Source of the DNA: Ketobacter sp036337295
Lineage (GTDB): Bacteria; Pseudomonadota; Gammaproteobacteria; Pseudomonadales; Ketobacteraceae
DNA: 64,000 bases
NCBI GenBank assembly: GCA_036337295.1
Contig: JAYZEN010000003.1
Coordinates: 248,001-312,000, forward strand
Direction of reading: 5' to 3'
Position 1 is the stretch's first letter; each line of letters starts with the position of its first letter. The notes beneath the pieces were generated by a model. That model did not search any database, had not been told where the DNA came from, and saw only the letters and a program-made list of their open reading frames with translations. Made by a program: the position numbers and the translations under genes. Below, in pieces: positions 24,716 through 33,858 of this stretch.

Positions 24716-25499
24716 GCTGATTCTGCCGGCCCTGCTGGTGGGGTTGTCGCTGGCGGCCATTGCCGGCCCCCTGGGTTGCTTTGTGGTGTGGAGCCGCATG
24801 GCCTATTTCGGCGACACCCTGGCCCACAGCGCCCTGCTGGGCATCGCCCTGGGCTTTCTGTTTGATCTGCATCTGTCCCTGGGTGTCATCGCTGTGAGCA
24901 GCAGCATCGCCCTGGCCCTGACCGTGCTGCAGGGGCAACGTTTTATTGCCAGCGACACCCTGCTGGGCATCATGGCCCACGGCACCCTGGCCCTGGGCCT
25001 GGTGTTGGTGAGCCTGATGGAAACCGTGCGCCTGGATCTACTGGGGCTGCTGTTCGGCGACCTGCTGGCCACCGGCTTTGGCGATCTGGCCTGGGTGCTG
25101 GGACTGGTGGTGGTGATCGGCATTACCCTGTATTTTATCTGGACGCCGTTGCTGAACATCGCCATCAATCAGGAACTGGCCCAGGCCGAGGGTATCCCGG
25201 TGGGCCGCATTCGCCTGTTGTTCATGTTGCTGCTGGCCAGTGTGGTGGCCATCGGCATGAAGGTGGTGGGGGCATTGCTGATCACCGCCATGCTCATCAT
25301 TCCCGCTGCCGCCGCCCGCAAGCTGGCCAGCACCCCGGAACAGATGGCCCTGGTGGCAAGCCTGGTGGGGATGGGCTCGGTGCTGTGCGGGCTCACCCTG
25401 TCCTGGCAGGCAGACACCCCCGCCGGTCCTAGTATTGTGTTGTGCGCCAGCCTGGCGTTCCTGTTGATCTTCAGCTTTGCCCGCAGAAAGGATGCATAA
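24708..25499 (+). CDS. znuB: Zinc ABC transporter permease ZnuB
   Basis: A 263-residue membrane permease from the ATG at 24708, which overlaps the znuC stop (ATGATTGA). It has about eight hydrophobic helices in the ABC-3 family arrangement, with GPLGCFVVWSRMAYFGDTLAHSALLG at the start and EGIPVGRIR and MKVVGALLITAMLIIPAAAAR further on, all hallmarks of ZnuB/TroC permeases. A reading frame extending further upstream (to 24543) would overlap the His-rich tail of znuC and is unlikely to be translated. Confidence 0.92.
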   Translation: MIELILPALLVGLSLAAIAGPLGCFVVWSRMAYFGDTLAHSALLGIALGFLFDLHLSLGVIAVSSSIALALTVLQGQRFIASDTLLGIMAHGTLALGLVLVSLMETVRLDLLGLLFGDLLATGFGDLAWVLGLVVVIGITLYFIWTPLLNIAINQELAQAEGIPVGRIRLLFMLLLASVVAIGMKVVGALLITAMLIIPAAAARKLASTPEQMALVASLVGMGSVLCGLTLSWQADTPAGPSIVLCASLAFLLIFSFARRKDA

Positions 25500-25501
25500 C
25501 C

Positions 25502-27010
25502 ATGAGCAGTCTGTTACCCGAAGGCATCAGCAGCCTGTTGTTCACCGCCCTGGAACTGATGGCGGCGTTTTTTATTTTTGCCGTGGGCACCCTGGCGGTG
25601 GTGGTGGTGGTGATGTACATCATCGACCGCAACCAGACCCAGCAGGCCATACGGCGCAACTATCCGGTGATTGGCCGGTTTCGTTATCTGTTTGAGCACA
25701 TCGGCGAATTCTTCCGCCAGTATTTCTTTGCCATGGATCGGGAGGAGCTCCCCTTCAACCGGGCGCAACGTTCCTGGGTGTACCGCGCCGCCAAAAACAT
25801 CGACAGCACCGTCGCCTTCGGTTCCACCAAGGACCTGAGCAAACCCGGCTCGATTATCTTTGTGAACACCGCTTATCCCACCCTGGAACAGGACGCCGCC
25901 GAAACCGCCCCCCTGGTGATCGGCCCCGACTGCCCCCACCCCTTCAACGCCCGCTCCATCATCAACATTTCGGGCATGAGCTACGGCGCATTGTCCAAGC
26001 CGGCGGTGCAGGCCCTGTCCCGCGGCGCCAAGATGGCCGGCTGCTGGATGAACACCGGTGAAGGCGGCCTGTCCCCCTGGCATTTGGAGGGCGGCTGCGA
26101 CATCGTGTTCCAGATCGGCACCGCCAAATACGGGGTGCGGGATGCGGAAGGCAAACTCAGCCCCGAAAAACTGCGCCAGATTGCCAGCCACGACAATGTG
26201 CGCATGTTCGAGATCAAACTGAGCCAGGGGGCCAAGCCGGGCAAGGGCGGCATCCTGCCCGCCGCCAAGGTGTCGGCCGAGATCGCCGCCATTCGCGGTA
26301 TCCCCGAGGGCGAGGCTTCCATCAGCCCCAACCGCCATCCGGAAATCACCTGCGCCGACGACCTGCTGGATATGGTGGCCCAGGTGCGCACCACCACCGG
26401 CAAGCCCACCGGCATCAAGTTCGTGTTGGGCAGCCCGGAATGGCTGGACGAGCTGTTCGGTGCCATCGGGCGCCGGGGCCTGGATTCCGCGCCGGACTTT
26501 GTCACCCTGGACAGCGCCGACGGCGGCACCGGGGCCGCCCCCATGTCCCTGATCGACGATGTGGGCCTGCCGATCCGCGAATCCCTGCCACTGCTGGTGG
26601 ATAAACTGGTGGCCCATGGCTTGCGGGAGCGCATCCGCGTGATCTGCTCCGGCAAACTGATCACCCCCAGTGCCGTGGCCACCGCCATCTGCGTGGGGGC
26701 GGATTTTGTGGTGAGCGCCCGCGGCTTCATGTTCTCCCTGGGTTGCATCCAGGCCCTGCAGTGCAACAAAAACACCTGCCCCACCGGGGTTACCACCCAC
26801 AATCCACGATTGCAGAAGGGGCTGGACCCCACCGACAAATCGGTGCGGGTTTACCATTATCATCACAACCTGCAACACGAGGTTGAGGTCATCGCGCACT
26901 CCTGCGGCGTGGCCGAACCCAGATTGTTGCGCCGCCACCATGCCCGCCGGGTGATGGAGAACGGTCATTCCCTGAGCCTGGACAAACTGTATCAACGGGA
27001 ACACTTATGA
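25502..27010 (+). CDS. Membrane-tethered FMN-binding glutamate synthase-like protein
   Basis: A 502-residue protein from the ATG at 25502, right after znuB. One strong hydrophobic segment (about residues 19-40) anchors it. The rest is a single glutamate synthase central/FMN domain (GltB domain 2, PF01645): INISGMSYGALSKPAVQALSRGAKMAGCWMNTGEGG, TLDSADGGTGAAPMSLIDDVGLP, and a C-terminal CNKNTCPTGVTTHNP with iron-sulfur-type cysteines. The glutaminase and other GltB domains are missing, as in archaeal-type or YerD-like stand-alone proteins. Its substrate is unknown. The stop overlaps the next ORF start by four bases (ATGA), so the two are translationally coupled. Confidence 0.88.
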   Translation: MSSLLPEGISSLLFTALELMAAFFIFAVGTLAVVVVVMYIIDRNQTQQAIRRNYPVIGRFRYLFEHIGEFFRQYFFAMDREELPFNRAQRSWVYRAAKNIDSTVAFGSTKDLSKPGSIIFVNTAYPTLEQDAAETAPLVIGPDCPHPFNARSIINISGMSYGALSKPAVQALSRGAKMAGCWMNTGEGGLSPWHLEGGCDIVFQIGTAKYGVRDAEGKLSPEKLRQIASHDNVRMFEIKLSQGAKPGKGGILPAAKVSAEIAAIRGIPEGEASISPNRHPEITCADDLLDMVAQVRTTTGKPTGIKFVLGSPEWLDELFGAIGRRGLDSAPDFVTLDSADGGTGAAPMSLIDDVGLPIRESLPLLVDKLVAHGLRERIRVICSGKLITPSAVATAICVGADFVVSARGFMFSLGCIQALQCNKNTCPTGVTTHNPRLQKGLDPTDKSVRVYHYHHNLQHEVEVIAHSCGVAEPRLLRRHHARRVMENGHSLSLDKLYQREHL

Positions 27011-27699
27011 AGCATTCATTAACCGCACTGGCCCTGCTGGTTCCCACCCTCACATTGGCCGCCGGGGTCAAAGAGCCCATGTACGGCCAGGTGATGTTCG
27101 GGGAACTGAAACTGAATGAGAATAATGTCCGCTTCACCGCCAACGATGAAGTGTATGAGGGGGAGTTGCCGGACAGCATCCCCTATCTGGGGGCCGCGGC
27201 CCAGGTAATCTGGAAAGACGACGTGATCGGTTACGGTTGGGAAGGGGGAGGCTTTTTTTCCTGGTTCAACCGCAGCACCTCCTATTACGCCAGCAGCGGC
27301 GGTGGCGGCACCACCATCCGCATTAACATCGATAACAGCTTCTGGGCCATCGAAACCTTCATGGGCCTGTACGGCAGTTTCAAGCCCATGGAGGCACTGC
27401 GTTTCTACGTGGGAGCCGGTCCCCTGTTCCTGTTCGCCACCACCAAGGTGGATGATGCCGAACCGGAGGAGCCACAGCCACTGAGCGGCAGCTCCATTGC
27501 CATCGACGTGGACGACTACCACTCAGATTTCACCGTAGGTGCCTACGCCCGCGCCGGTTTTGAATTCCGGCTCCCCAACAATTACTGGCTGGGGGCCAGC
27601 GTGCGCCATATGCAGGCGGACCTGGATCTGGGCAACACCCTGGGTGATTTCGATATCGATGGCGAGGTCTATTACATGACCGTCACCAAAAAGCTGTAA
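27007..27699 (+). CDS. Outer-membrane beta-barrel protein
   Basis: A 230-residue protein with a Sec signal peptide (MKHSLTALALLVPTLTLA) and, after it, an alternation of aromatic/hydrophobic and polar residues ending in ...VYYMTVTKKL, as in small OmpW/OmpX-like barrels. Gly/Tyr/Ser-rich loops (SYYASSGGGGTT) and an acidic loop (DDAEPEEP) are likely surface-exposed. I do not recognise the family. It is coupled to the FMN-domain gene by a 4-base overlap. Confidence 0.7.
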   Translation: MKHSLTALALLVPTLTLAAGVKEPMYGQVMFGELKLNENNVRFTANDEVYEGELPDSIPYLGAAAQVIWKDDVIGYGWEGGGFFSWFNRSTSYYASSGGGGTTIRINIDNSFWAIETFMGLYGSFKPMEALRFYVGAGPLFLFATTKVDDAEPEEPQPLSGSSIAIDVDDYHSDFTVGAYARAGFEFRLPNNYWLGASVRHMQADLDLGNTLGDFDIDGEVYYMTVTKKL

Positions 27700-27722
27700 T
27701 CAAAACGCCTTACCTAACGGCC

Positions 27723-28328
27723 TCAGTATTTGACGCTGCATCCATACGGCGCGCTCACCGGGGTGGACACCGGCTTACCGGCTTCCAGCTCAGCAAAGGC
27801 TGCTTGCACATAATTGGTGGCAGCCTCCAGATCCCCTTTGTCGGCGCTGGGGATACTGTCGATACCGCCCATGTACACCAGCTTGCCGCTGGGGTCGAGG
27901 ATGAACATATGGGGTGTGGTGCGGGCATCGTAGAGTTTGCCGATGGCGCCGCTGGGGTCGAGGATCACCCCGCTGGGCGCAGCCCCCCGGCTGGTGGTGA
28001 GTTCATTGGCCTTGGCCGCATCAATGTTGCCCTGCTTGCCCGGGGCCGACGACACGATGGAATACCAGCGATAACCCTTGTCAGTGTAAGTTTTCTGCAG
28101 CGCCTGCATGTTGCCACTGCCATAGTGTTTCTGCACAAAGGGGCACAGGTGGTTGGTCCATTCCAGCACCACATACTGGCCCTGCAACTTGGACAGGGTC
28201 ACTGTGTTGCCCTGGGTGTCGGTGGCGGTAAAGTCCGGCGCCATGGCACCGGGTTTGGGGGCGGCCTGTATCAGTCCGGCGCTGAACACCAACACCACTC
28301 CCAGTAACACACGTAACAGTCGGTTCAT
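27723..28328 (-). CDS. Periplasmic redoxin (peroxiredoxin/thioredoxin-fold)
   Basis: A 201-residue secreted protein (signal peptide to about AGLIQA) from the ATG at 28328, with GGGAGAAAG before it. It has an AhpC/TSA-like redoxin fold: AMAPDFTATDTQGNTVTL, then WTNHLCPFVQKHY with a single redox Cys, GVILDPSGAIGKLYDARTTPHMFI with cis-Pro, and GSIDS-like loop GGIDSIPSADKG. Family members with the CPFV-x-KHY motif are common in marine gammaproteobacteria. The ATG overlaps the stop of the DsbD-N-like gene (ATGA), so both probably act in one periplasmic thiol pathway. Confidence 0.85.
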   Translation of the reverse strand: MNRLLRVLLGVVLVFSAGLIQAAPKPGAMAPDFTATDTQGNTVTLSKLQGQYVVLEWTNHLCPFVQKHYGSGNMQALQKTYTDKGYRWYSIVSSAPGKQGNIDAAKANELTTSRGAAPSGVILDPSGAIGKLYDARTTPHMFILDPSGKLVYMGGIDSIPSADKGDLEAATNYVQAAFAELEAGKPVSTPVSAPYGCSVKY

Positions 28329-29131
28329 TGGCTTTCTCCCTGCGGTTGCAGCCTGGCGGGCACTGACCAACCCTGGCCGGCCAGTTCCAGCACCACCTCA
28401 ATCTGGGGTGGTGCCTTGGAAAAATAGCTGTGCCGGTTGAGGCGAATCAGCAATCGATCCTCTTTGAACGTCAGATCCGGAGCAAGTTCCGCCTCGGCGA
28501 TCTGGCCCGGGGCAATGAACACCCGGGACACACTGCGGGGCAGGGTACGGGCCGGCAGATCCACCAAAATCTGCTCACCCTGCACCCGATAGGTGCCGGC
28601 GATATCCAGCTGCAGCGGCAAACTGAAGCGGGCCTGGGCAAAGCGGGACTTGTGGCGGGGGTTGGGGGCGGCAAAGCGGGTGACCGGCAGCTCCAGCTTG
28701 AACTCGGCCTGCCCGGGCACGCAGGCATCGGCACACACCAGCCAACGGGCATCCAGGGTCAGTGCGACGTTTTCTTCCTGCATCACCAGGGGCGGTACCA
28801 GTTCCACCAGCAGTCCGCTCTCACTCTCGTAGCCGTAATTGATCTGGCTGCCGTAGGGGATGGCCGCCGGGGTGGGAAAGAGGGGCTCACGGGCCTGCCA
28901 GCCGGGGGGCAGTTGCCAGTTGAGTTTGGGGGCCAACCCGGAATCGCCCGGGTTTTTCCAGTAGGTATGCCAGTGGGTTTCCGGCGCAAACGTCAGCAGT
29001 ACCCAGAGGGATTCGCCCCCGGCGACCGTGCTGGTTTCCGTCAACAGATCCACCGTCACATGGCGGGCCTGCACTGGCGCCGCCCGGGTGCATACCGGCA
29101 CCAGCGCCAGCAGCGCTGCCAGCAACCACAC
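28325..29131 (-). CDS. Secreted DsbD/ScsB N-terminal-domain protein
   Basis: About 268 residues. HTYWKNPGDSGLAPKLNW and NYGYESESGLLVELV, then ARWLVCADACVPG, are the conserved segments of the DsbD/ScsB N-terminal domain (PF11412 type); the cysteine pair in CADAC would be the redox site. No TM domain or thioredoxin domain is fused. The 5' end is uncertain: no ATG opens the frame at a suitable place. A GTG at 29131 gives a signal peptide that lacks the preceding arginine (VRPAW), and the frame runs through the yheV stop region without a standard start. It overlaps the redoxin gene by four bases. Confidence 0.75.
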   Translation of the reverse strand: MWLLAALLALVPVCTRAAPVQARHVTVDLLTETSTVAGGESLWVLLTFAPETHWHTYWKNPGDSGLAPKLNWQLPPGWQAREPLFPTPAAIPYGSQINYGYESESGLLVELVPPLVMQEENVALTLDARWLVCADACVPGQAEFKLELPVTRFAAPNPRHKSRFAQARFSLPLQLDIAGTYRVQGEQILVDLPARTLPRSVSRVFIAPGQIAEAELAPDLTFKEDRLLIRLNRHSYFSKAPPQIEVVLELAGQGWSVPARLQPQGESQ

Positions 29132-29154
29132 CAGAAGCCATGCCGGCCGGACTG

Positions 29155-29349
29155 CTATTTGATGATGCGCACGACCCCATCCACCGCCGGGGGGGTCTCC
29201 GGCATGGGCTCCACCTCTTTCGGCCGCACGCTGATGTAACCACAGGCGTTGCATTCCGCCAGGTCCTCTCCGTCTTTGTGGTAGACAAAAATCTTGTCTT
29301 CCTTTTCGCACTGGGGGCACTTGGCCCCCGCTATGAACATTTTTCTCAT
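29155..29349 (-). CDS. yheV: YheV-like small zinc-ribbon protein
   Basis: A 64-residue protein from the ATG at 29349, which overlaps the prlC stop (ATGA). Four cysteines in two C-x2-C pairs (CPQCEKEDKI and CNACGYISVRP) make a zinc ribbon, separated by VYHKDGEDLAE. YheV-like proteins (DUF2387) of this size usually lie directly downstream of prlC, as here. Function in cells is not known. Confidence 0.88.
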   Translation of the reverse strand: MRKMFIAGAKCPQCEKEDKIFVYHKDGEDLAECNACGYISVRPKEVEPMPETPPAVDGVVRIIK

Positions 29350-31382
29350 GCTGCCAGACCGCTGTGGCGCAACAGCGCATCCACGGTTGGTTCCCGACCA
29401 CGGAAGCGTCTGAATAATTCCATGGGCTCTTCGGAACCGCCTTTTTCCAGAATGCACTCGCGGAAATCCTGACCGGCCTGCGCATTGAAAATCCCTTCCT
29501 CCTCAAACCGGGAGAAGGCATCCGCGGACAAGACTTCCGCCCATTTGTAACTGTAGTAGCCCGCCGCATAGCCGCCGGCAAAAATATGGCTGAAGCTGCA
29601 CTCAAAGCGATTGAAGGCCGGCGGGGCCATCACCGCCACCCGCTGGCGCACATCTTCCAGCACACCGTGAATGTTCATGCCCGGCTGGTATTCCATGTGG
29701 ATGCGGAAATCAAAAATCGAGAATTCCAGTTGCCGCACCATCATCATGGCGGACTGGAAATTTTTCGCCGCCAGCATTTTTTCCAGCATGGCGTCCGGCA
29801 GGGGTTCACCGGTTTCGTAATGGCCGGACATGAGGGGAATGGCGTCTTTTTCCCAGCACCAGTTTTCCATGAACTGGCTGGGCAGCTCCACTGCATCCCA
29901 GGCCACCCCGGCAATACCGGATACCGCATCTTCTTCCACCTGGGTCAGCATGTGATGCAGGCCATGGCCGAATTCGTGGAACAGCGTGGTGACTTCATTG
30001 TGCGTGAGCAGCGCCGGTTTGCTGCCCACCGGGCCGTTGAAATTGCAGGTCAGGTAGGCCACCGGTTTTTGCAGGCCGCCAGCCAGGGTTTTGCGGCGGG
30101 AACGGCACACGTCCATCCAGGCGCCGCCCCGTTTGTTGGCGCGGGCATACAGATCCAGATAGAAACCGGCCACGGCCTCGTCACCCTTGAACACCCGATA
30201 AAAACGCACATCCGGATGATACAGGTCAACGTTGGTTTCCGGCTTGAAGGTGACCCCGAACAACCGGGTTGCCACTTCGAACAAGCCACTCAACACTTTT
30301 TCCAGGGGGAACCAGGGGCGCAGCTCCTCCTGGGAAATGGCGTAGCGTTCCTGCTTGAGTTTTTCACTGACGTAGCTGACATCCCAGGATTGCAGATCGC
30401 TCAGACCGCAACGCTCGGCGGCAAACTGTTTCAGTTCCTCGAACTCCTGCCTGGCCACCGGCAGGGATTTATCCGCCAGGTCATACAGGAAAGTCATCAC
30501 CTGGTCGGTGGTCTCGGTCATTTTGGTGGCGATGGAGCGCTCTGCATAATTGTTGAAGCCCAGCAATTGCGCCAACTCATGACGCAGGGCCAGGATTTCC
30601 TGCATCAGGGGATTGTTGTCCCATTGCCCGGCAAAAGGGCCCTGGTCCGACGCCTTGGTGTTGTACGCTTCGTAGAATTCGCGGCGCAGTGCGCGATTGT
30701 CGCAATAGGTCATCACCGCCAGGTACACCGGAATATCCAGGGTCAGTAGATAGCCTTCCAGCTGTTTCGCCTTGGCCGCCAGTTCGGCACCGTGCAACTG
30801 GGTTTCCGGCAGGCCGCTGAGTTCGTTCACATCAGTAATGTGGCGGCTGAAGGCATTGGTGCAGTCCAGCACGTTCTCAGCAAATTTGCTGGTGAGTTCC
30901 GACAACCGTTTGCTGATTTCGCCATAGCGCTTTTGCTGTTCTGGCGGCAGGTCGATGCCGGACAAATGAAAATCCCTTAACGCGTTGTCGATGACTTTTT
31001 TCTGCGCCACGGTGAAGCCGGCGAATTGCGGTGAATCTTTCAGCGCTCTGTAGGCCTGGTACAGGCCTTTGTGTTGTCCCAGCTTGGTGGAATATTCCGA
31101 CAGCTTGGGCAGGCAGGCGTTATAGGCATTGCGCAGCGCCTCATTGTTCATCACGCTGTTGAGATGCCCCACCGGCGACCACATTTTGCCCAGGGTATCG
31201 TTCAGCTCCTCGAACGGCAGCAGAAAGTTCTCCAGGGTCACGTCGTGTTGCTGCACATGGGCCACGATCTCGTCGATCAGTGTGTAGTTGTCCTCAATGA
31301 TCTGGGACAGGGCCGATTCAATATCGTGCGGTTTGATCTGGCTGAATTCAGGTAGTTCTTTTGGCGCTAGCAATGGATTCAT
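29346..31382 (-). CDS. prlC: Oligopeptidase A, M3 family zinc metallopeptidase
   Basis: A 678-residue cytoplasmic peptidase of the usual length. The zinc site HEFGHGLHH, with the third ligand Glu in the following GVAWDAVELPSQFMENW segment, is typical of M3A enzymes (PrlC/Dcp/thimet). PrlC degrades short peptides, including signal peptide fragments. It overlaps yheV by four bases, and the DsbD-N-like and redoxin genes follow, giving a four-gene run on the minus strand. Confidence 0.95.
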   Translation of the reverse strand: MNPLLAPKELPEFSQIKPHDIESALSQIIEDNYTLIDEIVAHVQQHDVTLENFLLPFEELNDTLGKMWSPVGHLNSVMNNEALRNAYNACLPKLSEYSTKLGQHKGLYQAYRALKDSPQFAGFTVAQKKVIDNALRDFHLSGIDLPPEQQKRYGEISKRLSELTSKFAENVLDCTNAFSRHITDVNELSGLPETQLHGAELAAKAKQLEGYLLTLDIPVYLAVMTYCDNRALRREFYEAYNTKASDQGPFAGQWDNNPLMQEILALRHELAQLLGFNNYAERSIATKMTETTDQVMTFLYDLADKSLPVARQEFEELKQFAAERCGLSDLQSWDVSYVSEKLKQERYAISQEELRPWFPLEKVLSGLFEVATRLFGVTFKPETNVDLYHPDVRFYRVFKGDEAVAGFYLDLYARANKRGGAWMDVCRSRRKTLAGGLQKPVAYLTCNFNGPVGSKPALLTHNEVTTLFHEFGHGLHHMLTQVEEDAVSGIAGVAWDAVELPSQFMENWCWEKDAIPLMSGHYETGEPLPDAMLEKMLAAKNFQSAMMMVRQLEFSIFDFRIHMEYQPGMNIHGVLEDVRQRVAVMAPPAFNRFECSFSHIFAGGYAAGYYSYKWAEVLSADAFSRFEEEGIFNAQAGQDFRECILEKGGSEEPMELFRRFRGREPTVDALLRHSGLAA

Positions 31383-31659
31383 ATAAACAACTTTTTCCGC
31401 TCAGGTAAGACAGGATACATTGGGACTAAACTCCAGCGTACAAGGTTTACTCTAACCCATTTTGAGCCACTTGAACGAGCCCCGCGGACGAAGCCCGCAT
31501 CTTGATCAAACTATAAGCAAACCTAGCAAAACATTATAAGCAGACGAGACTGAGACAAAATACTAATAATGTCTTGATGTATCCATTTTCTGCTGCTACC
31601 TTTTTAGCGCTCAAGGAACAAGCAGTATCAATAACAAGTACAAAACGGGTATATAAAAC

Positions 31660-33735
31660 ATGTTACGACGCAACCACAAGGTCGCACCTGTCAGGGTGCT
31701 GACCAAAGCATTCTATTGCCTGCTGTTCGGCAGCGCACTCTCCAGCACACAGCTAACCCACGCCTTCGTCTATGACGACGACCCCGATGCCCTGTTGGGC
31801 AGCACCCGGGGCGGCATCTGGGAATGGGATTACTGTTACGGCAAACCCGACGACACCCCGGTGCCGCAAGACCCCCGCACCCTGGTGCAACCGGGGGTCA
31901 ACGAAGGTAAAGCCGTTCACTTCAACGCCTATTGGGCCGAGTGCCATGTCGATCCGGAAGCGGTGCAGGAGCACGCTCACGCTGAGACCTGCGGTGAACT
32001 GCGGGAGTATTTCTACCGCGGTGAACGGCTGATGGACACCGGCGGTGAAGGGGTGGCAGCCCTGTTTGCCGGCAACAGCTACAACGACCTGGCCGCCGCC
32101 GGTGGCATCTCCACCTTCAGTGCCGGGCAATACAACAACCTGTGGAAAATCTGGGGTGGCTTCAGCGCCCGGCCGGCGAATTTCGACGAGCTGGTGGCCA
32201 ATCGCTACGGCTCCGGCTTTGACGCGGACCGCAACCCCTATCCATTGCCCGGGGAAGACCCCAACCTCACCAACGGCGGCAGCGGCCAACTGCCGGAGAT
32301 GTTCACGCAACTGCGCAAGGATGACGGCAGCTGGAGCGGTCGCATCGGTGTGACCTGCCATGGTTGTCACAGTGGTGAGATCACCAGCAGTGTTGATGCT
32401 CCGGACCTGGGCTTCCAGTTCGGCGGTTCCAGCACCACGGATCTGAACCTGTTCCTGCGCGACATGCTGCCCCTGGGCTATCTGGCCTCCGGCGTCACGC
32501 CCCTGAACCTGACCCAGACCCGCGGCACCAACAACGCCAGCGCCGTGAACATTGCCTTCCTGTTCCCGGATGCCGGCCTGCCCACCCTGGGCGGTTTCTT
32601 CAATATACTCACCTCCGGTTCCACCGGCAGCATGGATTCCCCCAACTGGTGGAACATGGGCCACCGCCCGCTGAAGTTTGTGGACGGCCTGTTCCCCATG
32701 GACGCACCGCGGGTGGATGCCGTGTTCTACACCCCCTTCTTCGGCCTGTTCGGCGGCACCGCCGGCCCCCTGGGTGAACAGGGCCAGGAGTGGATGCGGA
32801 CCCACGGCCCGGACATGAACAAGTGGGTGGAAACCATGAAAGCCCCCCGTTATCCGCTGCCGGTGGACACCGCGCTGGCGGAAGAAGGTGCGGTCCTGTT
32901 CCACGAGCTGGACCTGTGGGCCCCGGAACGTCGCAACCCGATTCCGCAACCGGAAGGTAACGGCTCCTGCGCCGCCTGTCACGGTGCCTACGCTCCCCGC
33001 TACGTGAACGACCCGGACTTCCTGGATGATCCGCGCCTGGAAGGTATGGCCGGTTACGTGGTGCCCCTGTCCATCATCGGCACCGACCGCCGCCGGGTGC
33101 TCACCAACACCGAAGGCATGACCACCACCGGGGCCAACAACTTCTTTGGCTACCCGGCCACCAAGGACACCGACAACGATTGCGGCCCCCAGAGCCAGAA
33201 GAAAATCCGTGGCGACCGGGAAGTGGGCTACCTGGCGCAGCCCCTGTACGGGGTATGGGCCTCCGCGCCTTACTTCCACAACGGCTCCGTGCCCAATGTG
33301 TGGGAAGTACTGAAGCCCCAGGACCGCTGGCCCATCTGGCGCCGGGTGTCCGCACCCCGCGCTGAAGGTGAAGGCAATGTGGTGATGGGTTTCGACACCA
33401 ACCTGGAACGGGCCTTTGACGCCGAAAAACTGGGCTGGAAATACGACCGTATCCAGTGCGAAAGCCTGCCGCCCATGGTGGCACCGGGCTATAACTGCAG
33501 CACCCGGGACATCTACCGCACCCCCTGGATCCAACTGCTGATGGAATGGGTGTATGGCAGCATCACCGGCACCTGGAACCTGGACTTCCCGCCCATCATC
33601 ACTACGGCGCATATGGAAAACCGCAAGATCATGAACACCCATATGTACAGCCACGGCAACGAAGGGCATGAGTTCACCAGCGTACTGACCGATGAGGAGC
33701 GCTACGCCCTGATCGAGTACCTGAAAACCCTGTAA
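31660..33735 (+). CDS. RoxA/RoxB-like secreted di-haem cytochrome c (rubber-oxygenase-related)
   Basis: A 691-residue protein with a signal peptide. Two covalent haem sites are visible: CHGCH at 233-237 and CAACH at 437-441, about 204 residues apart. Their separation is close to the 199 of rubber oxygenase RoxA of Xanthomonas sp. 35Y. PYFHNGSVPNVWEVLKP is the haem-pocket loop shared with MauG/CCP-type enzymes, and PQDRWPIWRR follows it as in Rox proteins. Length also agrees with RoxA/RoxB (about 650-690). Rox enzymes cleave polyisoprene by oxygen insertion; here the substrate is unknown because many Rox-related proteins are uncharacterised. A terminator follows. Confidence 0.78.
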   Translation: MLRRNHKVAPVRVLTKAFYCLLFGSALSSTQLTHAFVYDDDPDALLGSTRGGIWEWDYCYGKPDDTPVPQDPRTLVQPGVNEGKAVHFNAYWAECHVDPEAVQEHAHAETCGELREYFYRGERLMDTGGEGVAALFAGNSYNDLAAAGGISTFSAGQYNNLWKIWGGFSARPANFDELVANRYGSGFDADRNPYPLPGEDPNLTNGGSGQLPEMFTQLRKDDGSWSGRIGVTCHGCHSGEITSSVDAPDLGFQFGGSSTTDLNLFLRDMLPLGYLASGVTPLNLTQTRGTNNASAVNIAFLFPDAGLPTLGGFFNILTSGSTGSMDSPNWWNMGHRPLKFVDGLFPMDAPRVDAVFYTPFFGLFGGTAGPLGEQGQEWMRTHGPDMNKWVETMKAPRYPLPVDTALAEEGAVLFHELDLWAPERRNPIPQPEGNGSCAACHGAYAPRYVNDPDFLDDPRLEGMAGYVVPLSIIGTDRRRVLTNTEGMTTTGANNFFGYPATKDTDNDCGPQSQKKIRGDREVGYLAQPLYGVWASAPYFHNGSVPNVWEVLKPQDRWPIWRRVSAPRAEGEGNVVMGFDTNLERAFDAEKLGWKYDRIQCESLPPMVAPGYNCSTRDIYRTPWIQLLMEWVYGSITGTWNLDFPPIITTAHMENRKIMNTHMYSHGNEGHEFTSVLTDEERYALIEYLKTL

Positions 33736-33766
33736 TCCTTCACACCTCAACGACTCCTAGAGGACG

Positions 33767-33799
33767 GGGGCAGCGCTTACACAGGCTGCCCCTTTTTTT
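33767..33799 (+). terminator. Rho-independent terminator
   Basis: GGGGCAGC at 33767-33774 pairs with GCTGCCCC at 33785-33792 around a 10-base loop, followed by a seven-T run. It lies 31 bases after the RoxA-like stop. Confidence 0.85.
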
Positions 33800-33858
33800 G
33801 CCTGAGACAATATATATAATATGTCTCACTTTCTATAAGCAAGGCAGGAAATCGAGGG

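Noticed and set aside
28325..29605. A 426-residue reading of the DsbD-N frame
   Set aside because: The first ~158 residues would overlap yheV and prlC in other frames and have no recognisable domain.
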